This document shows positions 52,036 to 62,663 of a stretch of 64,000 nt of DNA, piece after piece. The stretch lies in the NCBI GenBank assembly GCA_036504155.1, contig DASXVQ010000101.1:62001-126000 (forward strand). The letters run 5' to 3'. Position numbers and translations under genes: made by a program. This stretch comes from JACRCT01 sp036504155 (GTDB taxonomy: Bacteria; Myxococcota; Myxococcia; Myxococcales; UBA5297). Under the pieces are notes generated by a model, which saw nothing but the letters and a program-made list of their open reading frames with translations, was not told where the DNA came from and ran no database searches. Numbering within the stretch: position 1 is the stretch's first letter; each line of letters begins with the position of its first letter.

Positions 52036-52374
52036 ATGCGTATCGTGCTGCTGGTCTTCGCCGTCTGCGAGGGGCTGCTGGCCTGGGGGCTTGGCGCTCT
52101 TGGTATCCGATTGCTGTGGGCCATTCGTCCCGGAATGGAGCGGTCCGACAGCAACGAGACCTTCGCGATCGGGATGCTCGTCGGGGTGGGCGCGTTGGTC
52201 CTTCTGCTCGCCGCGGCCGTCTTCGGCGGCCTCTGCGCTGCGTCGGGCATCGTCGTTCGCAGGGTCGCAAGACGGAATTGCTGGAAGGCGCTCGACATCA
52301 CGGTGTTCGTGGTCGGGGCCTCGTGCACGAGCCTCGCCATCGTTGCGGTTCTCTGGAGGCTCGCCCTGACCTGA
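52036..52374 (+). CDS. Small membrane protein (112 aa)
   Basis: A 112-residue protein with three hydrophobic segments (about 1-28, 42-72 and 86-108). AGAGGG lies five bases before the ATG. No family is recognised and no motif beyond the helices is seen. It is divergent from darT and lies just upstream of recQ. It is not a known part of DarTG systems, so its position may be chance. Confidence 0.6.
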   Translation: MRIVLLVFAVCEGLLAWGLGALGIRLLWAIRPGMERSDSNETFAIGMLVGVGALVLLLAAAVFGGLCAASGIVVRRVARRNCWKALDITVFVVGASCTSLAIVAVLWRLALT

Positions 52375-52530
52375 AGCTTGGCAGCCCACACGAGCGGACG
52401 GCCGTCGGTCGGTCGCATGGAAGACGAGCCGATCCCGCGGCTCGTCGAACGAACCGTGGCGCGCGTCCCCGCGTGCCGCCTCGCTCGGCAGGGACGGCGA
52501 AGCCCAAGTGCGCTTGCCCCCGCTCGCGTG

Positions 52531-54600
<2,070 letters not shown>

Positions 54601-54616
54601 AGACTCCGCCGAGCCC

Positions 54617-54699
54617 GTGGAGGCAGGCCTCCGCGCCTGCGGGGATCACGGCCCCGGCCCGCACTCCCCCTGGAACCAGAACCAGGGATTGGGCGCGCG
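54617..54699. repeat. Interspersed repeat pair (24-bp and 39-bp units)
   Basis: GTGGAGGCAGGCCTCCGCGCCTGC at 54617-54640 recurs with two changes in inverse orientation at 56563-56586. A 39-bp segment at 54661-54699 containing a CCCTGG-loop-CCAGGG stem recurs exactly at 55960-55998. Here both lie between recQ and the next gene's 3' end. Confidence 0.65.
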
Positions 54700-54703
54700 A
54701 TCC

Positions 54704-55804
54704 TCACTTCCTCCACTCCAGGGGCACCGCTTCGAAGCGAGCCTTGCGCTCGAGTTCCTCGAACGCCTCCCGGGCCAAGCGCAGACGCGCCTCGGCGTCG
54801 GCCAGCTTCGTCCGGGCTGCCTGGAGCTGCTCGGCGATCTGCCGCTTGTAGTTGAGCCACTCGATCGCTTGGGCCTGCTCGATCTGCTCCTGCGTCGTCC
54901 CTTGACGGTACGTCCTGACCGCCGGGGCAGCCCCAGGGAGGCCATCCCTCTCGATGGAGTCGATCCTCGCCTTCGCGGCCTCGACCTCCTTCTCCGCCGA
55001 GGCGACCTTCCCCCGGGCCTCCCCGAAGCGTCCGCGCCACTCCGCCTCGGCCCTCTCGGCCTCGCGCTCCGCCTGCTGCCCTGGGCTGGGCCGGCCACCG
55101 TCCTCCTTGAGCGAGCCGAGCCATGCGCGAGAGTCCGAGGCGCCAGCGTCCGGCGACCCGACCACTTGAGTGCCGTCGAACTGGAGAGTCCGCGTGAAGC
55201 CGTCGAGGGTCGAGAGCCGGACGCCGCCCGGCACCAAGGCGGGTGGCGTGCCCTTCTCGTCGCGGATCCCGGCCAGCCACAAGAAGCGATCGCCGACCTC
55301 ACGAAGCTTGTCGGGGCTCCCGATCATCTTCCCCGCCTTGATGCTCCCCGCGACCGCCCCCATCAGGTAGGCACGGCCCAGCTCGGCGCGGAGCTTGGAG
55401 CCCTCCTCCGGGGCCGCGAGCACCTCGAGGACCAGGAAACGGTCGCCATCGTCTGCGACGAACACGAGCTGGTCCTTGGTGGCGACGCACACCTCGTTCA
55501 CCCACCGCGTCTGCGAGTCCGCCTGTCGCACGCTCTCGAGCCGGCACGTCTGGGGCCCCGTGCGGAACTGCCGGAGGACGTAGGTCCGGCTCAGCGAAGT
55601 CTCCGACCACTCCGGAGTCGGTCCGCTCGCTGCGTCTTCGCCCGGCGCGGCCGCGTCCGGAGCCGCCTCGCCCGATGCGCCGGTCCCGAGGGCCGGGGTC
55701 GCAGCCTGTTCCACCGGCGCCCTCGGCCGCCTCTTGCAGCCCGTCAACGCAGTCGCCGTGACGGCCAGCGCGACCAGGAGCACCGTTCCGTTTCTTCTGT
55801 TCAT
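54704..55804 (-). CDS. Lipoprotein with coiled-coil C-terminus
   Basis: A 366-residue lipoprotein (signal ending TATALTGC). An Ala/Pro/Asp linker runs to about residue 65, followed by a domain (ETSLSRTYVLRQFRTGPQTCRLES to about 220) with two Cys and alternating strands. A long charged coiled coil then covers about 245-360 (AEREAERAEAEWRGRFGEARGK...QLQAARTKLADAEARLRLAREAFEELERKARF). No enzyme motif is seen. It is probably a periplasmic scaffold. Confidence 0.72.
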   Translation of the reverse strand: MNRRNGTVLLVALAVTATALTGCKRRPRAPVEQAATPALGTGASGEAAPDAAAPGEDAASGPTPEWSETSLSRTYVLRQFRTGPQTCRLESVRQADSQTRWVNEVCVATKDQLVFVADDGDRFLVLEVLAAPEEGSKLRAELGRAYLMGAVAGSIKAGKMIGSPDKLREVGDRFLWLAGIRDEKGTPPALVPGGVRLSTLDGFTRTLQFDGTQVVGSPDAGASDSRAWLGSLKEDGGRPSPGQQAEREAERAEAEWRGRFGEARGKVASAEKEVEAAKARIDSIERDGLPGAAPAVRTYRQGTTQEQIEQAQAIEWLNYKRQIAEQLQAARTKLADAEARLRLAREAFEELERKARFEAVPLEWRK

Positions 55805-55938
55805 GGCCTTCCCCTCTCGGCGCGATCGACCCGCGAAGTTTCGGCCGGACTCTCGGTATTGGCAAACGGGCTATCGCGCCGCCTTCACTTCGACAGGTCG
55901 AGCTGGCAGAGGGTCCCCAACCCAGTCGACTCCGTGTT

Positions 55939-56535
55939 TCAGGGGCTCGCCGCCGGCCGGCACTCCCCCTGGAACCAGAACCAGGGATTGGGCGCGCGCG
56001 GCGTCCGGACGGCCTCGCCGGTCATGCGCTGCCCGCCGTTGTCGTGGCAGCCGTTGCAGAAGTCGATCTGCTTGGCGTGACCCAGGTGGCAGTCCGCGCA
56101 GCCCAGCTCCGGCCAGTGGCTGCGGTGCGGGTTGCGCAGGAGGAAGTCGGTGCGCTCGCCCAGGTGCTCCATGCTCACGTGGCAGCGGTTGCACATGGCG
56201 TCGTCGTAGCGCCGGCGCGCCGGGGTTCCGGCCATCCCCACCGAGTACGCCGCCGCGCTCTTGGCGCGCGCCGAGAGCGAGTACCCCTGGTGGCAGTCGG
56301 TGCAGACGAGGCCGGCGCGGGCGTGGGCGGCGTCGAGGTCGCGGCCGGTCTTGAAGGCGTCGACGTATCGGCGCATGGCGTGGCAGCTGGCGCAGCCGTC
56401 CGGCTCACGGGACAGCCCGCGCTCGGTGGAGATCCCGACGGCTCCGAGGATGACCAGGGCGAGCAGCCACGGCCGCGCGCGCCGGAAGCCGGAGGCCTGC
56501 GATCCGGCTCCTCCTGTTGGTTTCCCTGGATCCAA
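55939..56535 (-). CDS. Five-haem membrane-anchored cytochrome c
   Basis: A protein of about 198 residues with an N-terminal membrane anchor (PWLLALVILGAVGIS) and five CxxCH sites: CASCH, CTDCH, CNRCH, CADCH and CNGCH. It resembles small NapC/NirT-like quinol dehydrogenases in having one anchor and short haem spacings, though four haems are usual there. The start is uncertain: a TTG at 56535 is assigned, with no clear ribosome site, and an AGGAGG further in has no start codon behind it. The final residues are encoded by the 39-bp repeat at 55960-55998. Confidence 0.78.
   Translation of the reverse strand: MDPGKPTGGAGSQASGFRRARPWLLALVILGAVGISTERGLSREPDGCASCHAMRRYVDAFKTGRDLDAAHARAGLVCTDCHQGYSLSARAKSAAAYSVGMAGTPARRRYDDAMCNRCHVSMEHLGERTDFLLRNPHRSHWPELGCADCHLGHAKQIDFCNGCHDNGGQRMTGEAVRTPRAPNPWFWFQGECRPAASP
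55960..55998. repeat. Second copy of the 39-bp repeat
   Basis: Identical to 54661-54699 and lying inside the 3' end of the cytochrome gene, where it encodes part of its C-terminus. The stem CCCTGG-loop-CCAGGG suggests mobility or a shared terminator-like role. Confidence 0.7.
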
Positions 56536-56630
56536 TGCAATGGTGTCCCGCGAAAAGGCCCTGGCAGGCACAGAGGCCTGCCTCCACTGAGCTGCTGCCC
56601 TGACCTGCTGCCCTGCGCTACTCCACTGAG

Positions 56631-57722
56631 CTACACCGGCACCTCGGTCGCCAGCGGCAGCTCGCGGCAGCCCTCCGCCGCCGACCGGTACGCGGTGGTG
56701 ATGAGCTGGATGCACAGGTACGACTCGCGGGCCTCCTTGCCCACGAAGTCGCCTCGGGCAATGGCCTCCTTGAACTGCTCGAAGAGCGAGTCGAACCAGC
56801 CCACGTGCGAGGCGTCGTACCAGTTCGAGGCGCAGGAGCGCTTCTCGTTGTTCCAGGTCACCGCGCCCTGCGCGACGTCCGGGCCGCCGGTCTTCTCCAT
56901 CACCGAGATCTCGAGATCGTCGTCCTCGGCGAGGATGCCGCCCTTCTCGCCCTGCACGGTGTAGACGACCTTGCGCATCCCCGCGGTCCAGGTCAGGTGC
57001 GCCGTCGCCAGGCCGCCGGGGAAGGTCAGCACGCAGCTGAAGTTGTCCTCGGTGTCGTACTGGCCGTCGAGCGTCGCCATCTTGGCCGTCACCGCCGTGG
57101 GGTAGGCGCCCAGCCAGTCGAAGGTCAGGTAGAAGGTGTGGCTGCCGTGGTCCATGGCGATGCCGCCGCCCGACCACCTGCGCGTCCGCCGCCAGTGCGT
57201 GTTCCACTCGGTCACGCCCTTGGCGTGCGTGTTGCGGTAGGTCGCCAGGGTCAGCGAGCGGACCTTGCCGATGCGCCCGCTCTGGATGACCTCGCGGATG
57301 GCCTTCACGACCGGCGCGTGCTTGTAGTTGTGGCAGGGGAAGAGCACGCGCTGGGCCTTCTTGGCGTGCGCGAGCATCTCGCGGGCGCTCTCCAGCGTGG
57401 TGGTCAGCGGCTTCTCGCAGAGCACGTGCAGCCCGAGGTCGAAGGCGGCATGGGCGATCGCCGCGTGGTCGCAGGGCGGCGTGGCGATGTCGACGAAGTC
57501 GAGGTTCTTGGCCTCGGCGGCGAGCAGGCTGGCGTGGTCGGGGTAGATGCGCGCCCGGGGCAGCGCCTTGCGGGCGAGCTCGCGGCGCGCCTCGCAGATG
57601 TCCGCGACGGCGACGATCTCCACATCCCTCTTCGCCTCGGCGCGCTTCAGGTAGGCGGGCGTGTGGCCCAGCCCGGAGATGAACCCGAATCCGACGATGG
57701 CGCCGCGCAGTGGCTGGCTCAT
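56631..57722 (-). CDS. Gfo/Idh/MocA family oxidoreductase
   Basis: A 363-residue NAD(P)-dependent oxidoreductase. The N-terminal Rossmann motif is AIVGFGFISGLGHTPAYL, and the family's CEKPLTTTLESAREML (about 115-130) supplies the conserved Lys-Pro. The C-terminal alpha/beta domain contains GGGIAMDHGSHTFYLTFDWLG, with the Asp-x-x-x-H pair expected at the active site. Members act on sugars, inositols or bile pigments. The ATG chosen starts the Rossmann fold; further upstream codons seem non-coding. Substrate unknown. Confidence 0.88.
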   Translation of the reverse strand: MSQPLRGAIVGFGFISGLGHTPAYLKRAEAKRDVEIVAVADICEARRELARKALPRARIYPDHASLLAAEAKNLDFVDIATPPCDHAAIAHAAFDLGLHVLCEKPLTTTLESAREMLAHAKKAQRVLFPCHNYKHAPVVKAIREVIQSGRIGKVRSLTLATYRNTHAKGVTEWNTHWRRTRRWSGGGIAMDHGSHTFYLTFDWLGAYPTAVTAKMATLDGQYDTEDNFSCVLTFPGGLATAHLTWTAGMRKVVYTVQGEKGGILAEDDDLEISVMEKTGGPDVAQGAVTWNNEKRSCASNWYDASHVGWFDSLFEQFKEAIARGDFVGKEARESYLCIQLITTAYRSAAEGCRELPLATEVPV

Positions 57723-57754
57723 GGCGGAGGCTTGTACCACGCCCCTTGCACGAC

Positions 57755-59236
57755 TCAAGGCAGGCCGGGCTCCAGCGCGCCGAGCAGGCCGAGGTCGACC
57801 GCGGCTTCGTCGCCCTCCGGCAGCTCAGTCCGGTGCACCACGTCCATCCGCCGGCCGCAGGACTCGCAGGTGATCCGCTCCTCCGCTCCGGCCACGTCGG
57901 AGAGCCCCAGCCTCACGACCTGCCCGGCGTGCGTCATCCCGTAGGCCAGCCGGCCGTCCTCGCGCCGCTCCACCGCGTTGGCGCCCAGCAGGCAAGTCGT
58001 CCCCTCGGCGAGCATCCGAGCCATCCAGGCCGAGCGCCGCCCGGGCTCGAGCATCGCCTCGACTGCGCAGCGGGAGACCACGTCGGCGATTCGCGAGGTC
58101 TCGATCTTGGTGGCCGGCTCCGCGACCAGGTCCACATAGAGGCGGTCGCGATCGGAGGCCTCGGGCCGGGAGTAGAGAAAGCTCGCCACCTCGTCCGGGA
58201 TCGGCGCCTGGCTCTCGACGCCGCGATACAGGTGCCCGCGGAAGCAGTGCGCGCAGGGCGTGTGCTCTTCGGGCAGGACGGTCGTCACCTCGAAGAAGCG
58301 GGCCTGCGGATAGGCGTAGGCGACGACGTGCGGCACGCCAGCGCTCCAGAGCGTCGGGGCGATGGCCGCGTCGTCGCGAGTCCCGGTGGCGAGGACGACG
58401 ACGTCCGGGCGGTCGTCGGCGAGCTGGCGCTCGAGCAGGCCGGTGTCCTTCACTCCCAGCGACTGGCTGATCGCGCAAACCGGGGCCGGAGCCAGCCTCT
58501 CCGCGAGCGCCTCGACCTTGAGCATCCCCACCTCGCCGAGGCCGAACCATTGGCGGCTAGGGTTGAAGGCACTCACGGGACTGCCGTCGACCAGCGTCCA
58601 GCGCGCCGCGAGGTCCCGGAGCGTCCGCGCCACCCCGCTGCCGACGCTGCCGCAGCCGACGACCATCACGTGCTTGCCCGCGACGGGCAGCGGCGCTCGC
58701 CGCGAGCCGGCAACCTCCCGCGGCGCCTGAGCGAACGGCCACCCGCCGCCTCCGAAGAACGTGCTCGAGTCCTGGAGAAGCTTGCGCCCGAGCAGGACGT
58801 CGCGGACCTCGCGCGCGACGTGGCAGCTCAGGTCGAGGTGTGCGAAGCGGTCACCCGGCGGCAGGCGCATCCGCACCGTCCGCGCGGCCGCGTCGACGAT
58901 CACCGCCGGCGCCCCGAAGCCCCACTCGCCGACGATCTCCAGATCGGCCGGCCCGTCGGCGCGCCACTCGAGCGGCTCGTGCTCGTTCTTCCAGGCGAAC
59001 CAGCGGCGCAGCACCTCCAGCGCGCTCTCCCCTCCCCGCGCGGCGCACTCGCCCGACAGCGGCCAACCCGCCGCCTCGTCCGGTTCGCGCACCACCACCG
59101 TCCGGAGCATGCAGGCCGCGAGCAGGTCGAGGACCCGCCCGGTGATCGACAAGCCTCGGAAGGCGACCGCGCTCCTGCTAAGCCCCTGCCCGATCAGCGG
59201 ACGCACCCTCTGGAAGTAGTCGCTGCGCGCGTTCAC
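57755..59236 (-). CDS. ThiF/E1-like activating enzyme
   Basis: A 493-residue protein. Residues about 185-320 form the E1 adenylation fold: VMVVGCGSVGSGVAR (nucleotide loop 194-200), Asp217 in TLVDGS, then NPSRQW with Asn225 and Arg228, and Lys240. Zinc-type Cys pairs are CAHC (328-331) and CESC near the end. The first 180 residues form an extra domain I cannot assign. E1 enzymes activate the C-terminus of a ubiquitin-like protein with ATP. GGAGGAGG seven bases before the GTG sets the start, which lies 59 bases inside the JAB gene. Confidence 0.85.
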   Translation of the reverse strand: MNARSDYFQRVRPLIGQGLSRSAVAFRGLSITGRVLDLLAACMLRTVVVREPDEAAGWPLSGECAARGGESALEVLRRWFAWKNEHEPLEWRADGPADLEIVGEWGFGAPAVIVDAAARTVRMRLPPGDRFAHLDLSCHVAREVRDVLLGRKLLQDSSTFFGGGGWPFAQAPREVAGSRRAPLPVAGKHVMVVGCGSVGSGVARTLRDLAARWTLVDGSPVSAFNPSRQWFGLGEVGMLKVEALAERLAPAPVCAISQSLGVKDTGLLERQLADDRPDVVVLATGTRDDAAIAPTLWSAGVPHVVAYAYPQARFFEVTTVLPEEHTPCAHCFRGHLYRGVESQAPIPDEVASFLYSRPEASDRDRLYVDLVAEPATKIETSRIADVVSRCAVEAMLEPGRRSAWMARMLAEGTTCLLGANAVERREDGRLAYGMTHAGQVVRLGLSDVAGAEERITCESCGRRMDVVHRTELPEGDEAAVDLGLLGALEPGLP

Positions 59237-60098
59237 GGGATACCTCCTCCTCCAGGCTGCGGACCAACTCCAACAGCGCTCCCGACTTCGACAGCGCCCG
59301 GCTCTCCAGCGGCGAGACTGCGTTCGTCTCGGGGTCCCAGCGGAAGAGCTGCACCGCCTGGTCCGGGAACCCGGGCGGCACCAGCGCGACCAGCGGTCCG
59401 GCGATGATCCGCAGCCAGCCGTCGAAGAGCTCGTCGACCCGGGTCGCCACCGACGCCCGCCGCAGCTTGTGCAGCCAGGCGCGGACCAGCCGCGCACCGC
59501 GCCGTCTCGAGAGTGCCGGCAGCAGCGCACGCGCCACGTCCGGGTGGTCGTCGGGGATCGGCTGGGCGAACCCCAGATCGACGATCCGGCGTTCGTCGTC
59601 GAGCGCGAAGGTCTGCAGCTTCCAGCCGTCGCCGCCGTTGGGCCGGCAAGCGATGACGCTGAAGCTGGTCGCCAGCCCCGCCTGCAGCCCGCGCTCCAGC
59701 AGCGGCAACATGTGCCCTTCGTAGTCGCAGCGCGCGCCCCGCGAAGGCCAGGTGCTCCCCCGCGCGAAGGGATGCGAGTGCAGGTAGGCGCAGGCGCGCA
59801 GGCGGGGATGGCGCCGCGTCAGCCTCTTGGTCGCCTGCGCCACCAGGCCGTCCGTCTCGCCCAGCACTCCCACGCGGAAGCCCGAGTTGAGCTGCTTCTC
59901 GGCCGGCACCAGGACGACGCCGGCGATCACCACCTTCTCGAGGTGCGCCAGGTGCAGCGTCGCGGTCGGACCCGGCTCCGGCGGCCGCCGCGAGAGCCAC
60001 ACCAGCGGCACCGCGAGCCCCTCGCGCGGGGCGACCCGGGTCAGCTCGGAGGCGACCTGGTCGAGGCAGGACTGGGCGATCTCGACGGTGGGAAACAT
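59178..60098 (-). CDS. JAB/MPN-type isopeptidase (deubiquitinase-like)
   Basis: A 306-residue protein with a JAMM-type zinc site: YLHSHP provides His107 and His109, with Asp125 further on, and a Ser119 near the expected position. The Ser-Asp spacing is longer than the usual SxxD by three residues. Glu67 or Glu81 could be the catalytic acid. The C-terminal 150 residues are a second, unassigned domain. Such enzymes release or process ubiquitin-like tags. GGAGGG precedes the ATG; the 3' end overlaps the E1 gene by 59 bases. Confidence 0.8.
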   Translation of the reverse strand: MFPTVEIAQSCLDQVASELTRVAPREGLAVPLVWLSRRPPEPGPTATLHLAHLEKVVIAGVVLVPAEKQLNSGFRVGVLGETDGLVAQATKRLTRRHPRLRACAYLHSHPFARGSTWPSRGARCDYEGHMLPLLERGLQAGLATSFSVIACRPNGGDGWKLQTFALDDERRIVDLGFAQPIPDDHPDVARALLPALSRRRGARLVRAWLHKLRRASVATRVDELFDGWLRIIAGPLVALVPPGFPDQAVQLFRWDPETNAVSPLESRALSKSGALLELVRSLEEEVSRERAQRLLPEGASADRAGA

Positions 60099-60159
60099 CG
60101 AAGTCCCTCCGGTCAGCCTGAGCGTAGGGCGCAGCGGAGCAAGCCCGGAGTCGAAGGCT

Positions 60160-60873
60160 TCAGCGGGTGACCTTGGCGAACGAGCCGGTGTTGCCGTCGG
60201 CGTAGTTGAGGAGCTTCACCACGTGCGCGTAGGCGCGCTGCTGCAGGACCTCGCGGCAGGTCATCTCCGGGTGCCACTGGCCGGTCGCGAAGAGGCACAT
60301 GACGAAGTCGGTGAGCATGTGCGCGGCGTGCGACGGCCCGCGCGCGGGCATCCCGGCGACGGCGAAGAGCTCCGGGAAGTAGCCGACCCGCGGGTAGTCG
60401 GTCGGGAAGCTCTCCGGGTAGGTGGCGAGCAGCGGGACCAGCAGGTAGCGCCCGGTTGATGCGCTCTGGCCGACCACGTGGCGCGGCGGTGCCTTCCTCA
60501 CCAGCCGGTCGCACAGCCGCGGGAGCGAGTCGATGCCGATGGGCGGCATGAGCCCGAACCAGGCCAGGCGCACGTCCTTGGGCATCCGCGACGGCGCCGT
60601 CTCCCGGGCGCACTGCGAGCAGCGCACGCCACGGTCGAACACCAGCATCCCCTCGCAGCTCGGACAGGGGAGCAGCGCCTGCCCGCGCGCGACCGTGAGC
60701 AGCCAGCGCGGGAAGTGTTGGGCCATCTCCGCCGCCTCCTTGGACAGGCGGTTGGGCTTGGCGTTGCGGCAGGGAGCGACCGCCGCGGCGGCGTCCAGGT
60801 CCAGCAGCCACTGGACGTGCTTGACCTGTCCGCCGACGCGCTTGGGGAGGGTCTGGACGATGGAAGTGGCCAT
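60160..60873 (-). CDS. E2-like conjugating enzyme with internal zinc ribbon
   Basis: A 237-residue protein. Residues 70-88 hold a zinc ribbon (Cys70, 73, 85, 88). Residues about 140-225 look like a ubiquitin-conjugating fold: YPESFPTDYPRVGYFPELF corresponds to the E2 PxxYP segment, and MCLFATGQWHPEMT to the active-site Cys followed by the conserved W-x-P (Cys193 and Trp200). The final helix RAYAHVVKLLNYADG fits the E2 C-terminal helix. It lies directly upstream of the JAB and E1 genes. The assignment rests on motifs and gene order and needs fold comparison. Confidence 0.7.
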   Translation of the reverse strand: MATSIVQTLPKRVGGQVKHVQWLLDLDAAAAVAPCRNAKPNRLSKEAAEMAQHFPRWLLTVARGQALLPCPSCEGMLVFDRGVRCSQCARETAPSRMPKDVRLAWFGLMPPIGIDSLPRLCDRLVRKAPPRHVVGQSASTGRYLLVPLLATYPESFPTDYPRVGYFPELFAVAGMPARGPSHAAHMLTDFVMCLFATGQWHPEMTCREVLQQRAYAHVVKLLNYADGNTGSFAKVTR

Positions 60874-61022
60874 GGCGCTGGTCCTCTCTTTTTCTTTTTT
60901 GTTCTCTACGGAGCGCGGAGTGGGTAGTGCCCGGCCTCCGTGCCGGGGGCGTGTCGGTCGGTCGTTCTTCATTCGCGCCGCCCGACAACTGCCGCCCCCG
61001 CCACGGAGGGCGGGTACTCCGC

Positions 61023-61340
61023 CTACCCGGCGAACGTCGCGCGCTCGAGCTCGATGCGGGTCTTCTCGTCGGTGCGCACCGGCCGGTCGGAGACGAGGTC
61101 CGGCGCGCCTCCCGCGGAGACCGGCTCGGGGCGCATCGGCTGCGGCGAGTCCAGGTCGGGCAGGAACCGGCCGTCCCCGCGGTCGAGGTAGACGGTGCCG
61201 CTGGCGGGGCAGAAGCGGCGCGTCTCGCCCAGGCTGTCGTGGGCGACCAGCGTGTGGTTGGCGGAGCAGCAGGTGCAGCGCGGCTGGACGACGCCGGCGA
61301 TGCGGGAGACGGCGGTCAGGGTCTTCGGCTTGGCTTCCAT
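61023..61340 (-). CDS. Small CxCC-module protein of the E1/E2 cluster
   Basis: A 105-residue protein with GGAGG before its ATG. Residues 22-62 form a small module: CTCC (Cys22, 24, 25), LVAHD, a fourth Cys at 44, then TVYLDRGDGRFLPD. The same spacing of CxCC, Leu-Val, Cys and a DGR-aromatic end recurs in the neighbouring 408-residue protein, so this is a shared module, probably zinc-binding. The rest is Pro/Arg/Asp-rich and likely disordered, ending ATFAG. It sits where a ubiquitin-like modifier is usually found, but no ubiquitin fold is apparent. Confidence 0.65.
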   Translation of the reverse strand: MEAKPKTLTAVSRIAGVVQPRCTCCSANHTLVAHDSLGETRRFCPASGTVYLDRGDGRFLPDLDSPQPMRPEPVSAGGAPDLVSDRPVRTDEKTRIELERATFAG

Positions 61341-61427
61341 GGCTTCCTCCTCTTGCGTCCTTGGTTCGGAGCGACCGGCCGGAGCCCGTCCCGAGCTCGC
61401 CGAGGGATGCCGGTCGAACCGCACTGT

Positions 61428-62654
61428 TCAGCGCCTGCCGCGGGAAATGCCGGCCTGGCAGAGGTCGGCCAGCCCCGCGTCCATCAGCTCGTCGATCGCC
61501 TTGGCGTCGAAGACCATCTCGCTGGGCACCAGCACGTAGCGCCCGTCCACGCAGCGGTGGAGCTCCCTCGACTTGCCGCAGCGCACCTCCTTGCCTTCCT
61601 TCACCAGCGGCTGGCGCGGGCGGCAGCACTGGCACAGGCCGTGGGGCAGGTCCTCGATGAGCCGGAAGCTGCGCTGCCCGGCGACGCGGATGTGCTCCTT
61701 GCCGGAGCTGGTGCAGACCAGCACGTCGGCGCCCTGGTGCTGCACCAGGATCCGCCCCGGCACGCAGCAACGGCACAGCCCGAAGCGCAGCCGCGCGACG
61801 TCCAGGTAGTCGCCGTCGGCGTTCTGCACGAACTCGGCCTTGCAGCCGGTGCACACCAGGCGCCTGCCCTCCCAGCGGACCTCGCGCGCGCAGTGGCAGC
61901 AGAGGATGTCGGCGCCCTTCCCTTGCGTCTGCTCTTCGGCCTGCGCGGCCGCCTGCTCCTCGGGGAAGATCGCCAGCTCGGGCGAGGGGCGCAGCGACGG
62001 GAAGACCAGGATCTTCGGATCGTTGCCGCGGTTCGCGGTGCGCTCGTCCCCGGGCGCCGACGGCGTGCAGGTCGCCTCCTGGGGCGCGTGGCCGGCGACC
62101 GAGGCGAAGCGCGTCGAGAGGCGGACCCGGTAGGCCTTGCCGTTGGCGAGGCGCGTCCCCCGTTCGGCGCTGACCGCGCAGCTCTTCACCTCGGGCTCGA
62201 GCTCCAGACGACCGACGACGACCTCACGCTCCAGGACCTCGAGGACCACCTTGTCGGCGAAGCCCGGCGTCAGCTCCCAGAAGGCGGTGATGCGCGCGTC
62301 CTGCGGCATCAGCATCAGCTTCTCCACCCGGCGCACGCTGGGGGCGATGCCGCGGCCGTCGTCGTCCTCCTTCTTCGGGGCGAGCCCGGCGCGCGGGGTG
62401 ACGCTGTACCAGGGGGAGCAGGCGGAGGCGCCGCCCTCGAAGATGCCCACCACCGCGACCTGGTAGCGCTGGTGGCGGCTCAGGCTGCTGACGACGTAGC
62501 GGTCGAACTCGCCGCCGAGCAGGAGCGCCGTGTAGGCCTTGCGCGCGCCGGTGCGGACGATGAGCAGGTACCAGGCGAGCGCGGCGCGGTCCGCGTGCCA
62601 GGCCAGATCCATCCGGCCGTCCCCGGTGACTGCGATGTCGAGTTGGATGGTCAT
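61428..62654 (-). CDS. Fn3-like protein with zinc ribbon and CxCC modules
   Basis: A 408-residue protein, first in the putative operon. Residues about 1-90 and 107-195 each look like a fibronectin type III or similar beta-sandwich. A low-complexity Glu/Gln stretch follows (about 230-248). Then come a zinc ribbon (Cys252, 253 and 255 with Cys268, 271) and two CxCC modules (CRCC at 294-297 with Cys314; CQCC at 341-344 with Cys359 and 368), each with a following short beta element. AGGAAG precedes the ATG. It may be the target or adaptor of the conjugation system. Confidence 0.65.
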   Translation of the reverse strand: MTIQLDIAVTGDGRMDLAWHADRAALAWYLLIVRTGARKAYTALLLGGEFDRYVVSSLSRHQRYQVAVVGIFEGGASACSPWYSVTPRAGLAPKKEDDDGRGIAPSVRRVEKLMLMPQDARITAFWELTPGFADKVVLEVLEREVVVGRLELEPEVKSCAVSAERGTRLANGKAYRVRLSTRFASVAGHAPQEATCTPSAPGDERTANRGNDPKILVFPSLRPSPELAIFPEEQAAAQAEEQTQGKGADILCCHCAREVRWEGRRLVCTGCKAEFVQNADGDYLDVARLRFGLCRCCVPGRILVQHQGADVLVCTSSGKEHIRVAGQRSFRLIEDLPHGLCQCCRPRQPLVKEGKEVRCGKSRELHRCVDGRYVLVPSEMVFDAKAIDELMDAGLADLCQAGISRGRR

Positions 62655-62663
62655 GGCTTCCTG

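Noticed and set aside
56594..56640. tRNA-like segment (TAGCTCAGTGG on the minus strand)
   Set aside because: It resembles a D-arm, but no T-arm (GTTCGA-type) or anticodon stem can be folded around it, and it overlaps the end of the oxidoreductase gene.
57755..62654. Type II CBASS (Cap2/Cap3)
   Set aside because: E1-like and JAB-like proteins are present, but there is no CD-NTase and no effector gene beside them, and the E2-like domain is a separate gene, not fused to the E1.
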